This document shows, piece by piece, positions 21,291-32,373 of a DNA stretch of 64,000 nucleotides; position 1 is the first letter of the stretch, and each line of letters opens with the position of its first letter. Where the stretch lies: NCBI GenBank assembly GCA_951812925.1, contig OX638368.1, forward strand, positions 76,676,909 to 76,740,908, written 5' to 3'. A program made the position numbers and the translations under genes. The DNA is from Calliopum simillimum (lineage: Eukaryota > Arthropoda > Insecta > Diptera > Lauxaniidae). The notes below the pieces were generated by a model. It made no database searches, was not told where the DNA came from, and worked only from the letters and a program-made list of their open reading frames with translations.

Positions 21291-22702
21291 ACACTCGCTC
21301 GTAATAGTCCGGGAGCCAGCAATACTAAAAGTGCCGTCATCGCGGATTCTGAAATTTTGAATGCAAAATGGTAGTTTACACTAAGACGAATAAGAAAAGC
21401 TTGGTCAGCATGGTTGTAGCCTGGCAGAAATATTTTTAAATGGTTTTTGAATTATTAAATTTTCGGAATGTTTTGCCGTCATCGCGGATTTTGATCAATC
21501 TGAATATCAATCGATGGTAAATTTCATAACCATTCAGAAAAAATCCGGCCGACCAATTTTTTTTTGCCGAAAATGACCGGCAGACCTATTTTAATGGTGG
21601 GTACAATTTCGCTGTTATCACGGGAATTTGTTTTTATTTTTATACCCTACACCCAGGATATATTCACTTTGTCCTTCCGTTTGTAACGCAGAGAAGGATC
21701 AGCGTCACCTCCTGAATCTATATAGCCATGTCCGTCTGTCTGGCTGGCTGGCTGTGCGTGGAAATATTTTTTACGGAAAAACTAACCATGATAATTCAAT
21801 GAAATTTGATGGGTTGGCTTTGTTGTAAAAGTTAGCTCGTGGGATTGAAAATGAGCAAAATCGGTCAACGGACACGCCTGCCGCCCATACAAAAAAATAT
21901 ATTCAAAATGCAACTTTAGGATTATTTTTCACGACAATTCAACCGAAATATGCTTAAATACTATGAATTATTAGTGCAAACTCTGAGCAAGATTTGGGTG
22001 AAATCGGACAAGAGGGCGTGGCACCTCCCATACAAGCAAAAGCTTCAAAACGCTATACTGAAAGAGTTTTTTGGGATAATCTAACTAAATTTCACTCAGA
22101 CACTAGCAACTATAAATGCAAGCTCTCAACAAAAACTGGGAGAAATCGGACAAGAGGGCGTGGTACCCCTTATAAGAAAAAGTTTCCAAACGCTATACTT
22201 AAAACGTTTTTTGAGATAATCCAACCGAATTTCATTCAGACAAAAGGGCGTGGCGTGCAGTGTAGGGTATTTTATGTTTGGCCAGGCCAAAGGTTACACG
22301 CTTACTAGTTTTTTTTAATTTACGTGTTTTAATGTCAAATTTAAAAATATCTTGGTATGCGAGCTTTTAAACTGCCGGAAGTACCCACTGTCGCACCATT
22401 AAAATAGGTCTGTCGGTCATTTTCGGCACAAAAAATTTGGTCGGCCGGATTTTTTCTGAATGGTAAAGAAATTTACCGTCACTTAATATTAAGATTGATC
22501 AAAATCCGCGATTGCGGCAAAACATTCCGAAAATTTAATAATTCAAAAATCATTTAAAAATATTTCTGCCAGGCTACAACCATGCTGACCAAGCTTTTTT
22601 TGTTCGTCTTAGTGTAAACTCCCATTTTGCATTAAAAATTTCAGAATCCGCGATGACGGCACTTTTAGTATTGCCGGCTCCTCGCCTATAACGAATGAAA
22701 AA
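21291..22702. mobile_element. FB6: palindrome with a Helitron in its loop
   Basis: Inverted arms about 21291-21612 and 22385-22702, both containing the block GTGCCGTCATCGCGG and the CAGGCTACAACCATGCTGA stretch. The loop is almost filled by Helitron copy H1. Outer ends read CACTCG and CATTCG (reverse complement), but I find no clear TSD, so the superfamily is unknown. Confidence 0.78.
21641..22308 (+). mobile_element. H1: DINE-1-like non-autonomous Helitron
   Basis: Starts TATACCCTACACCCAGG. The 5' part has TAGCCATGTCCGTCTGTCTG. Tandem units with GGGCGTGG motifs follow, then a hairpin of the TTTGGCCAGGCCAAA type a short distance before the terminal CTAG, with T following. A hairpin close to a 3' CTAG and no TSD is the Helitron signature. 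No protein coding. Confidence 0.8.
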
Positions 22703-22849
22703 AAAAATTTTTTTCCAAATATAAAAAAATTTTTAAATAAGTTTTTTAGGATACGCTCAAACATTAAACAAGTTCCATAGAAAGATGCAATTGGCATACA
22801 AATTGCAAAAAGATAACAAGCTACCCTATTTGGACACTTTAATAATAAA
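22703..22849. other. Spacer between FB6 and H2
   Basis: AT-rich. No feature recognised. Confidence 0.4.
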
Positions 22850-23590
22850 CTAGTAAGGGTGCAACTTTTGACCTGGCCAAAAATTAAATACCCTACACTG
22901 CAGTTTTTTGAAAATTTTGTTTGTACGGGAGGTACCTTTTCACTTAATTTTTTCTCAGATCTTGTACTTGCATGAAATTTGGTTTCATTACCTCGAATAA
23001 CGCTTTCACAGCAGAATGATCATAAATTCTGCTTGCATCAGATATAGCACGCCCTCTTGTCCAAGTTTGCCCAGTTTTTGGTCAGAGCTTGCATTTACTT
23101 TTCTTAGTATTTGAGTGAAATTTAGTTGGAACGCTTTCAGTATAGCATTTAAAATTTTTGCTTATATGGGAGGTGCGACGCCCTTGTACGAGTTCACCCT
23201 TTTTTGCTCAGAGCCTTAACTTACTATACCTAATATTTATGTGTAATTTGGTTACTTAATCGAGCGACTGAGCGAAATGAGGTTAGTAGTCTCAAAACTC
23301 TGTAACTTTTTTATCAGCTGCAGAAAAAAGTTGAAATTTCGCACAAACAATTTTAAATATATGACTTTTATAATAACTTATATGTAATTGAAAAAAAATT
23401 ATTCGATAGTTGTAAAATGGAATTTCAAAGTAAAAGTTTAAGATTTTTAGAATAAATTTTGCCCGGGTAGTACGCGTGTCCATTGACCGATTTCATTAAT
23501 TTTCAATAAGACAAACTAACTTTGACTGTGGAGGCAGTGTACATTTTATCGAAGTATCTTGCTCCCAGACAGACAAATTTTTTATTTTTT
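22850..23590 (-). mobile_element. H2: degraded Helitron of the H1 family
   Basis: In reverse orientation: the 3' CTAG lies at 22850-22853, followed inward by the hairpin GACCTGGCCAAAAATT. Typical internal units follow with CACGCCCTCTTGTCC. The 5' part near 23465-23545 keeps GTACGCGTGTCCATTGACCG. About 23240-23460 is foreign or strongly diverged, and the 5' terminus is lost. Confidence 0.7.
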
Positions 23591-23782
23591 TTTTTTTTTA
23601 AACATTTGTCGGAAATTTGAACAACCTCAATAAAAATATGACCACTGATGATGGTGTTTAATACACCGAAATGTACATTTGGAAAAATGTGAGTTGTGTT
23701 ATTTAATAACACAATTTTTTTTTTTGTTTTTTTAATTTAATTTGATTATGGATACACTTGTATCAACACTGATAATTTTTTT
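23591..23782. other. Spacer with a perfect short palindrome
   Basis: No gene. TTGTGTTATTTAATAACACA (near 23693) folds into a perfect hairpin with almost no loop. Confidence 0.5.
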
Positions 23783-24729
23783 TATACCCTACACCCAGGG
23801 TATATTCACTTTGTCCTTCCGTTTGTAACGCAGAGAAGGAGGCGTGGCAGGTATAGAAAAGTATATATATTCTTGATCAGCGTCACCTCCTGAGTCGATA
23901 TAGCCATGTCCGTCTGTCTGGCTGGCTGGCTGGCTGGCTGGGTGGCTGGCTGTGTGTTGAAATACACTTTTTGGAAAAACTAAGCAAGATAATTCAATGA
24001 AATTTGGTACACTGCCTCCGTCGCCAAAGTTAGCTCGGGGGATTGAAAATGAGCAAAATCGGTCAACGGACACGCCTACCGCCCATACAAAAATTATATT
24101 CAAAATGCAATTTTAGGAGTATTTTTCACGACAATGCAACCACAATACATATAAGTACTACGAATTGTAAGCGCAAGCTCTGATAAAAAACTGAGCGAAT
24201 TCGGACAAGAGGGCGTGGCACCTCCCATATAAGCAAAAGCTTCAAAACGCTATACTGAAAGCGTTTTTTGAGATATTCGAACCAACTTTGACTCAGACAC
24301 TAAAAATTATAAATGAAAGCTCTCAGAAAAAATTGGTTGAAATCGTACAAGGGGGCGTGGCACCTCCCATATAAGCAAAAGTTTCAAAATGCTATACTGA
24401 AAAAGTTTATTGAGATAATCCAACTTAATTTCACTCTGACACTAAAAACTATAAATACAAGCTCTGAACAAAAACTGGGTGTACTCGGACAAGAGGGCGT
24501 GGCACCTCCCATATAAGCAAAAGCTTCAAAACGCTATACTGAATGCGGTTTTTGAGATATTCGAACCAAATTTGACTCAGACACTAAAAATTATAAATGA
24601 AAGCTCTCAGCAAAAATTGGGTGAAATCAGACAAGGGGGCGTGGCACCTCCCATATAAGCAAAATTTTCAAAATACTGCAGTGTAGGGTATTTATTTTTT
24701 GGCCAGGCCAAAATTTACATCCTTACTAG
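23783..24729 (+). mobile_element. H3: DINE-1-like non-autonomous Helitron
   Basis: Intact copy from TATACCCTACACCCAGGG to the terminal CTAG (24726-24729), with the hairpin GGCCAGGCC just upstream. It contains four internal units of about 150 bp, each with GAGGGCGTGGCACC or GGGGGCGTGGCACC (near 24209, 24352, 24495, 24639). A CTGG microsatellite lies at about 23918-23950. The 104-codon reading frame on the opposite strand (24103-23789) recurs in H4 and H5 but looks like a by-product of copy identity. Confidence 0.85.
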
Positions 24730-26155
24730 TTTTTTTTTAACTTTTCGACCACTACATTATAATTTTTTTTTTTATTTTCAAAGTTTGTGTTTCTCACGAC
24801 TTAATTATCCTTTAACTTCAACATTTTAACAACTGACGAAAACGGTCAACCGACCTAAGCCCAATTTTTTATTTTTTTGCCAGAATAGGGCATCAGGAAT
24901 TTATTACAACAACAATTAAAAGTGTAACTCGGGCCTTGTTTCAGAGATGGAGCCATCGGAAGATCGGGATATAGCATTTATGAAAACCGGTTTAAGTTCG
25001 GAACTCCTTAATAGATTTTAATACTATTGGTGTATATGAAAGGTATTTTAACTAACTACAAAATCGTTTTACAAAAGCTTAATATTTCAAGAATATGGCG
25101 AATATTCGAAAATTTTGACGAGTTTTGCTTTGAAGGACTGTTTTTCCAAAAAATGATTTATTATGCCATAGTTTTATTAACAAATTACAGTAGCTTACAG
25201 CCAAAATAACTTTGAATACCATTATTTATTTTCTATGTAAAATCTGCTTCTGATTCCGAAAACCACATTATTTATTTTTTCTTTCACGTCATTTTCGAGA
25301 CACCAGTCATTTTTGGTTTTTGGACAAAAAAAAAAGTTTACAAATATCTCAAGAGCCGATATAGGTTTAAATACCTTTTATATGTCAAAACTAAAGATAA
25401 TTAAAGTTCCTATAGGTAACATTCAAACCACTTTTTGGTTGGTTTGTTAATTTGTTAGTTTCGGCGAAATAAATTGATTTCTAAAAAGAATATTTTTTTT
25501 TTCCAAAAAATTAACAAAAGCCAAAATCAACAGCAAATCTGTGGAAGAAAAAAGTTTGTTCTTTTATATCATAGTCTATAAATTTATGAACAAAATCGGA
25601 TGCTATTCAAGAAAACCGATTAAGAAATGGAAAAGTTATAAGTATACAAGTGAATGAAAAAAGGGCGAAACGCATGCAAGTAACCCATGTGTTGCACAGA
25701 AAAGTATTTTTTCAGACTTAAGGGAAATTAAGCGAAGATTCCAAAAAATGTTTTATTTCTTTAGCTTTTCCGGAAAAATGGAAATTTCAAAATTTGACAA
25801 TACAGCAATATTCACATATACCAAAAAAAAAAAAAAAAAAAAAACAATAAAATATGCAATTCCTTTTAATTTGAAATTATCGAAAGAAAAAACAATCCTT
25901 TGGAAGGAAACAATAACAAAAATAACCGCCAGACAAAAAAAACAACAAAAAAATAAAATAGAAAATTTCCGGAAACCAAAAAAATTTAAAAACTATTTCC
26001 TCACTATATATTTCATGCATACCCAGCAGAAAATAAAACGATCACCTTCAGAAGTGGAGAAATCGTTGGATGCTCCGAAAAGTAGTGAAAAAACGAACTA
26101 CTGCTTTTCGGATTGATTTAGAAGCTCAAAAACGATGTAAACAATGCATATTTCA
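24730..26155. other. No gene seen; AT-rich intergenic DNA
   Basis: An A20-type tract lies near 25826. A 122-codon frame at 25748-26116 is mostly Lys/Asn/Ile from low-complexity DNA and not supported. No splice-flanked exon found. Confidence 0.5.
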
Positions 26156-26358
26156 CACAGTGCTTTTGAATAGTCGATAGGTTTGATGAAAATGTGGAGA
26201 AAATCTGTGAATATGATTTCATTTGTACTAGTTTAGTGGTCTGATAAATGTAAACCCCGAAATCGTAGCTGATCATCTCCGCGAAATATCGCAAAAATAC
26301 GTATCACATAATATAAAAAAAATGAAGAAAAAAAAAAACAGAACAAACCAATATAAAA

Positions 26359-27423
26359 CTAGTAAGGGTGGTATTTTTGGCCTGGCCAAAATTAAATACC
26401 CTACACTGCATTTCAAGGATATTATTTAACACGTAGTTTATAAATAATATGCAATATTCTTGTACAATGTACATACAAGTTTTTATTAAAATAAATTGTT
26501 TTATTCTTCCATAACTCCTAGGAGAGTATAAGAACAAATTGCTTATATGGGAAGTGCCACGTCCTCTTCTCCGAGTTGACCTAGACTTCGTATAGAGCTT
26601 GCATTTACTGTTTCGATTGAAATTTTGTTAGGTTTTCTTAAAAAAAAGCTTTCAGTATAGCATTTTGAAGCTTTCGCTTATATGAGAGGTGCCACGAACT
26701 CTAATTCTACTTCGCCTACTTTTTGCTCAGAGTTTGCAATTAATGTTCTTAGTGTTTGAGTGAAATTTGGTTGGATTATCTCAAAAAACACTTTCAGTAT
26801 AACATTTTGAAACTTTTGCTTATATAGGAGGTGCCACGCTCTCTTGTCCGAGTTTGCCTAGTTTTTTCTCAGGGCTTGCATTTATTGATTTGAGTGTTCG
26901 AGTGCAATTTGGATGGGTTATCTCAAAAAACGCTTTTAGTTTAACATTTTGAAAATTTTGTTTTGATGGGAGGTGCCACGCCCTCTAGTCCGAATTCGCT
27001 AAGTTTTTGATCAGAGCTTGTACTTACTATCCCTAGTATTTAAGTGTATTTTGCTTCTATTATTGCAAATAATGCTCTTATTATTTCATTTTGAATATAT
27101 TTTTTGTATGGGCGGTAGGCGTGTCCGTTGACCGATTTTGCTCATTTTCAATCCCCCGAATTGACTTTTACGACGGAGTCAGGGTGCAAAATTTCAATGA
27201 ATTACGTTGCTCAGTTTTCCCAAAAAATGTATTTCCACGCACACCCAGCAAGCCACCCAGCAAGCCAGCCAGCCACCGAGCCAGCCAGACAGACGGACAT
27301 GGCTATATCGACTCAGGAGGTGACGCTGATGAAGAATATATCTACTTTTCCATACCTGCCACGCCTCCTTCTCTGCGTTACAAACGGAAGGACGAAGTGA
27401 ATATACCCTGGGTGTAGGGTATA
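26359..27423 (-). mobile_element. H4: Helitron in the left arm of FB7
   Basis: Reverse orientation: CTAG end at 26359-26362, the GGCCTGGCC hairpin next, four internal units carrying GTGCCACG, and the 5' end GGGTGTAGGGTATA at 27423. Its flank ACAAACCAATATAAAACTAG mirrors the flank of H5. Confidence 0.85.
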
Positions 27424-27990
27424 ATAAAAATAGTTCTATTTAATGTATTTTGCAACGCTGAATCCGAACCCGGCCTTAGAGTTGCTGTATCTCATACCGG
27501 CTTTGAGATATCTTAGCCTAAATAAGGAAGAAATACCGTTTTTGCTACATTTTGATTTTATATAAATTGAATACAGAACATTCATACTTAGAATCCGATA
27601 CAATTTCTTAAAGTTCTAGTGTTTTTCTTTCAAACCTTATTTAAATAATGTCGATATCTTTATTTTTCACGGAGATATTCTAACCTAAAAAGTTAAATAA
27701 GTGCAAAAAATATGTTTTTTCATTATTTCAGTGCACGATATAGCGGAGAAACATAATGCTATTGACAGAATTTAAATGAGGTTTTAAAGCAAAATATTAG
27801 AATTTTGAGATACTATATCGGATTCTACGAATGAATGTTCTATATTCTAGTTATATAGCTTCAAAATATAGCAAAAACTGTATTTTTTCCTTCCTTAGGC
27901 TTAAACTTCTTAAAAACCGTATGAGATACAGCAATTATAAGGCCGGATTCGGATTTAGCATTGCAAAATACATTAAATGTAACTATTTGT

Positions 27991-28756
27991 ATATTCTACA
28001 CCCAGGGTATATTCACTTTGGCCTTCCGTTTGTAACGCAGAGAAAGAGGCGTGGCAGATATAGAAAAGTATATACTTATATTCTTGATCAGCGTCACCTC
28101 CTGAGTCGATATAGCCATGTCCATCTGTCTGGCTGGCTGGCTGTGTGTTGAAATACATTTTTGGGAAAACTGAGCAAGATAATTCAATGATATTTGGTAC
28201 ACTGCCTTCGTCGTTAAAGATAGCTCGGGGGATTGAAAATGAGAGAAATCGGTCAACGGACACGTCCACCGCCCATACAAAAAATATATTCAAAATGCAA
28301 TTTTGGGAGTATTTTTCACGACAATGCAACCAAAATACGCATAAATACTAAAAATTGTAAGCGTATGCTCTTACAAAAAACTGAACGAATTCGGACAAGA
28401 GGGCGTGGCACCTCCCATATAAGCAAAAGTTTCAAAATGTTATACTGAAAGAGTTTTTTGAGATAATCCAACTAAACTTCACTCAAATACTAAAGACTAT
28501 AAATGCACGCTCTAAGCTAAAACTAGAAGAACTCGGACAAGAGGGCGTGGCACCTCCTATATAAGCAAAAGCTTCAAAACGCTATACTGAAAACGTTTTT
28601 CACTCAGACACTAAAAACTATAAATGCAAGATCTGGACAAAAACTGGGTGAATTCGGACAAGAGAGCGTAGCATCTCCCATAAGAGCAAACTTTTAAAAA
28701 TACTGCAGTGTAGGGTATTTAATGTTTGGCCAGGCCAAATTTTACACCCTTACTAG
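27991..28756 (+). mobile_element. H5: Helitron in the right arm of FB7
   Basis: Forward orientation, from TCTACACCCAGGG at about 27995 to CTAG at 28753-28756, with hairpin TTTGGCCAGGCCAAA at 28725-28739. It has three internal units against four in H4, which explains the length difference (766 versus 1,065 bp). Confidence 0.85.
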
Positions 28757-28964
28757 TTTTATATTTGTTTGTTCTGTTTTTTTTTTTCTTAATTTTTTTT
28801 TTTATTTTATATTGGGATATGCATTTTTACGATATTTCGCGGAGATGCTACGATTTTGGGGTTTGCATTTTTCAGACCACTGAACTATTACGAATGAAAC
28901 CCCACTCACAGATTTTCTCCACATTTTCATCAAACCTATCGACTGTTCAAGAGCACCGTGTTCA

Positions 28965-29165
28965 GTAATCAACTGCGCTCGTATTTTTATTTTCATTTCA
29001 TAATTTTTCCAATCGAAGGTATAAAATCAGTTCTGTTCAAAGTGCGCCTTCCAACTGAAGGCATAAAATGATGTTCTGTTCAGATATCGTCTTCCAATCG
29101 AAGGCATACAATTATGTTCTGTTCAGATTGCGCCTTCCAATCGAAGGCATAAAATGATCTTTTAT
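28965..29165. repeat. Tandem repeat, unit of about 50 bp
   Basis: Between 29003 and 29155 there are about three and a half copies of a unit containing CCTTCCAATCGAAGGCATAA and ATGTTCTGTTCAGA. CTTCCAATCGAAG is itself nearly self-complementary. Confidence 0.8.
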
Positions 29166-29510
29166 CATGTGCGTGAAGTTAGCCCTGCTTTTGTGGAATT
29201 TCCCGAAAAAAAAGTTGTGCCGGAGTGTGCTCCACTTATGCTACGTTGTGCCGTATTGGAAAAAAAATCGGTCCAAGAATTCACTTTTTATGGGGAGGTC
29301 CCTTTTTTTGTGCGAAGTTAGCCCTGCTTTTGTGGAATTTCTCGAAAAAAAAGTTGTGCCGGGGTGTGCTCAACTTTTGCTGCATTGTGCCGTATTGGAA
29401 ATCAAAATCGGTCCAATAGTACAGATTTATGAGGAGGTCCTTTTATTGGTGGATGCGAAGTTTTGTGGAATTTCTCGAAAAAAAAAGTTGTGTCGGGGTG
29501 TTCTCCAATG
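29166..29510. repeat. Tandem repeat, unit of about 140 bp
   Basis: About two and a half copies of a unit with GAAGTTAGCCCTGCTTTTGT, then AAAAAAAAGTTGTGCCGG, then TGTGCCGTATTGGAAA. It directly follows the 50-bp array. The open frames across it are repeats of one another and not a gene. Confidence 0.8.
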
Positions 29511-30069
29511 GGCGCATAAACTGTCGGAAAACATATTTTAGCATATTTCTAAATGTACTTCTTTGATAAAAAATGCTCCTAATAGGTCACGTGATCTGTT
29601 TAATATTGGTAAATTTATATGATTTTTTTAAGTTTGATTTTGAATTTCACATTTTGGGACGCGTTCGCGAAATGATTTTCCTTGCATATATTTGCAAATA
29701 ATATCGAATTTACATAATTGACTTTTACCATATAAATATAATGCAATGTACAATTAAAACAAAACAATTTTAATGCTTTGTTTTATTCATTTATTGAATA
29801 AAATAATGGCTTTAGTAATTTATTTGCTTCCGAAGCAAATTCCTCACCTTCGTGACTTTGAGCCATATGCTCTAGTTTTCCTAAAAAGTCATATTTTAAT
29901 AATAATAAAACCGATTAACATAATAATTGATTCTTTCAAGTTCAACATTTCTTAAAATTTTGATCTCACTATGCATACTTACATATTTAACTTAGCGTAT
30001 ATTGCTATAATGTACCTGTTTGTTTGTTTTATGCCAACTTCATTAAATAAATAAATTTTTATAAATTTT
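29511..30069. repeat. Dispersed repeat, also at 42470-43100
   Basis: No gene. 29515-29800 is similar to 42478-42680 plus 43055-43110 (shared AAGTTTGATTTTGAATTTCAC and CGAAATGATTTTC). The 42-kb copy has a 374-bp MITE inserted that is absent here. Confidence 0.7.
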
Positions 30070-31882
30070 TAGTGCAGTCATTTGGTAATTTTACCTGGAA
30101 AGTTTTGCGGGATTTTTGCAAATGAGTTATTTTATAGATTTCGATGTGCTCTTTCAGAATTGGAAAAATGGCGTCCAAAATCAGTTTTTTACAAATATCT
30201 CTATACCGGTTTCATTTAGAGAAAAATATTGTATAAAAATAACCTTTTAATTGTTTTCGTACGACTTACAACTTAGAAGATTCAAAATTCGAAAAAAATT
30301 AGTATATTTGAGTGATTTTTCAAAAGGGCGTAAAACCATGTTAAACAAATTTTCAGTAATGAGAAAAAACTTTTATGGGCTGTTTACAATAACTTGTTTT
30401 TTTTGAATGTCCCCAGGGTTATAGTGAGTTTACCAAAGATTCTAATCCCCTAAACATTTTTGTTGCAACATATTTGTAGTAATTGCAAAAAGTAAAAAAC
30501 ATTTGGAAATAAGCCCTTTTGTTCTGAAACGCTTGGAAATAAGCCCTTTTGTTTGCAAATCACTCTTAATTCACCATTTGGAAATCTATGCTGATGTCTA
30601 TAGGCATGGTATGTAAGCACCTATATAGCCTGGGGCATTTAAAAAATATTAAAAGTTTTTTTTGCCACTATTTGAAATACGTCTTTTCGCATCAAACTCT
30701 AAAAATATCTATGAAATTATATGAAAATAAGCCCTTTCGTTTTGAAATGCGACTTTTGATCACGATTTTATCTAGGAAACATGCATTTTCTGTGATGAAT
30801 TTTGAACTAGAGGATGCATTTTAGCATGTCCGAGGTTGGAAGAGGTTTTACGCCCATTTGAAAAATCACTCCTCATTTGTGCATGACGTTTATTGCTTTT
30901 TTTTCGTATGACCTATAGTTTAGGAGATATTTTAGACAAACCTGAAATTTAGAAAAAAAACTTTTTTTCAAAAAATCTCCAAAACGCTTCATCCTAGGAA
31001 AAAAATTTTATAGCATTTTGTAGAACGTTCAATTTCCTATAAGGGTTTCTCCGAACTGATTTTTAGTCCGACTCATTGTTCATGAGATATCGTGTCTTGA
31101 AAATTATACAAAATTGAACATTTTACTATGCACCTTACTATGTTCAATTTTGAATGATTTTCAAGTAGCGATATCTCATGAAGTACTATGCACCCTACTA
31201 TGTTCAATTTTGAATGATTTTAAAATCGCGATATCCCATGAAGGGTAAGTCTTACGAAAAAACAGTTCGAAGAGACCCTTATAGAGAATTAAACGTTCTA
31301 CAAAATGCATGAACAAGTTTTTTTTAGGACGAACCGTTTTGGAGCTATTTTGAAAAAAGGTTTTTTTTTTAAATTTTAGGCTTGTTGAAAAAATATCTCC
31401 TTAACTATAAGTCATATGAAAAAAAAAAAAAATATTATATGAAGCTTGTATTGCAAGTAATTCCCTATAAATAAATACTTTTACTTTTAACGTGTGACTC
31501 ACCGTTCATGAGTTATCATAATTTTAATCTGAATACATCACTGCGCATACTCATAAGCGGTATGCACAATTAATCCTTTTTTTTCAAATTTTGAATTAGG
31601 ACATCTCCTGAGTTATAAGTCGTACGAAAACAATTCAAAGGTATAGAAAATTTTATAAGCCACAATATTGCGCCACAATATTTTTCTCTTAATGTAAACG
31701 TTGAAGAGATATTTGTAAAAAACTGATTTTGGACGCCATTTTTCCAATATTGCGAACTCGATTCGAGGTAGCAAAGTTGAAATTCTGAAAGAGCACTTCA
31801 AAATCTATAAAATAACTCATTTGCAAAAATCCCTCAAAACTTTCTAGGCAACATCATTTTATTCTCCCACATGATTGTACTA
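30070..31882. mobile_element. FB8: 1.8-kb foldback with TAGTGCAG ends
   Basis: Starts TAGTGCAGTCATTTGG and ends ATGATTGTACTA. Arms about 30070-31090 and 31250-31882. Both arms contain the ATGGCGTCCAAAATCAG-type block seen in FB4. The centre (31120-31240) has a doublet of CTATGTTCAATTTTGAATGA. Flanks are TTTT on both sides, possibly a 4-bp TSD but low in information. The left arm carries a nested TIR element (30310-30871). Confidence 0.82.
30310..30871. mobile_element. MITE nested in the left arm of FB8
   Basis: A 562-bp insert with inverted ends GAGTGATTTTTCAAAAGGGC and its complement. The right arm of FB8 lacks it, which proves insertion. The interior repeats AATAAGCCCTTTTGTT several times. 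I cannot define a clean TSD and do not assign a superfamily. Confidence 0.75.
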
Positions 31883-32169
31883 TTTTGTTTTTTTTTTAAG
31901 GCGTGAATTGTTTAATAAATATACCTGCTTTCAGAAATCGTTCCTTAATATTTTTTGCACTTTATAAATACATAGAATATCATAGTAGGGGTATAGTAGA
32001 ATATTATAAGAGAAAATATTGGGAAATTTTAATATTGAATTTCTGCTTTCATACTAGTCCCGTAAAACCCGGGATCCTGGAACTCAAACTCATAATCCCA
32101 AAAATCCCGGGACTACAAAAAGTCAAAAAATTTGTGATGGCAGTAGCGCATGACAGATGCGTTTACTTT
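31883..32169. other. No gene seen
   Basis: AT-rich. It contains one short inverted pair built on TCCCGGGA-type sequence near 32070-32115. Confidence 0.4.
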
Positions 32170-32350
32170 TGTTGGAATTCAATATCAACAACCGTATACA
32201 AAACACTTTGTTTTTTGTATCATAGATAACTGTTTTTTATATCTCACAGCTTTAATTTTTATAAAATTATTTTCTTCACTTCGTTCATTATTTTCATTCA
32301 ATATAGAACTTAATTAAAAATTCCATTTAGTTTTATTCAACTCTGCCAAT
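32170..32350 (+). repeat. Copia B 5' LTR
   Basis: 181 bp, beginning TGTTGGAATTCAATATCAAC. It matches 42253-42433 apart from two substitutions. The primer-binding site follows one base after its end. Confidence 0.93.
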
Positions 32351-32373
32351 AGGTTATGGGCCCAGTATCCGGA

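Larger units (their letters stand above)
26156..28960. mobile_element. FB7: 2.8-kb CACRGTG foldback with a Helitron in each arm
   Basis: Starts CACAGTGCTTTTGAATAGTC and ends with the complement of CACGGTGCTCTTGAACAGTC. It is flanked by a 4-bp duplication TTCA (26152-26155 and 28961-28964). The whole segment is one imperfect palindrome: outer arms 26156-26358 and 28757-28960, mirrored Helitrons H4 and H5, and an inner palindrome 27424-27990. The inner part resembles the interior of FB1 and FB11 (TTTAAATAATGTCGATATC, then AACCTAAAAAG). So this is a diverged member of the CACRGTG family. Confidence 0.88.

Noticed and set aside
25748..26116. A 122-codon Lys-rich frame
   Set aside because: Derived from A tracts and AT-rich low-complexity DNA.
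29003..29155. A CRISPR-like array
   Set aside because: Units are contiguous tandem repeats without unique spacers, in eukaryotic DNA.
29167..29541. Open frames with repeated CAKLALLLWNF-type segments
   Set aside because: Produced by a 140-bp tandem repeat; no independent support.
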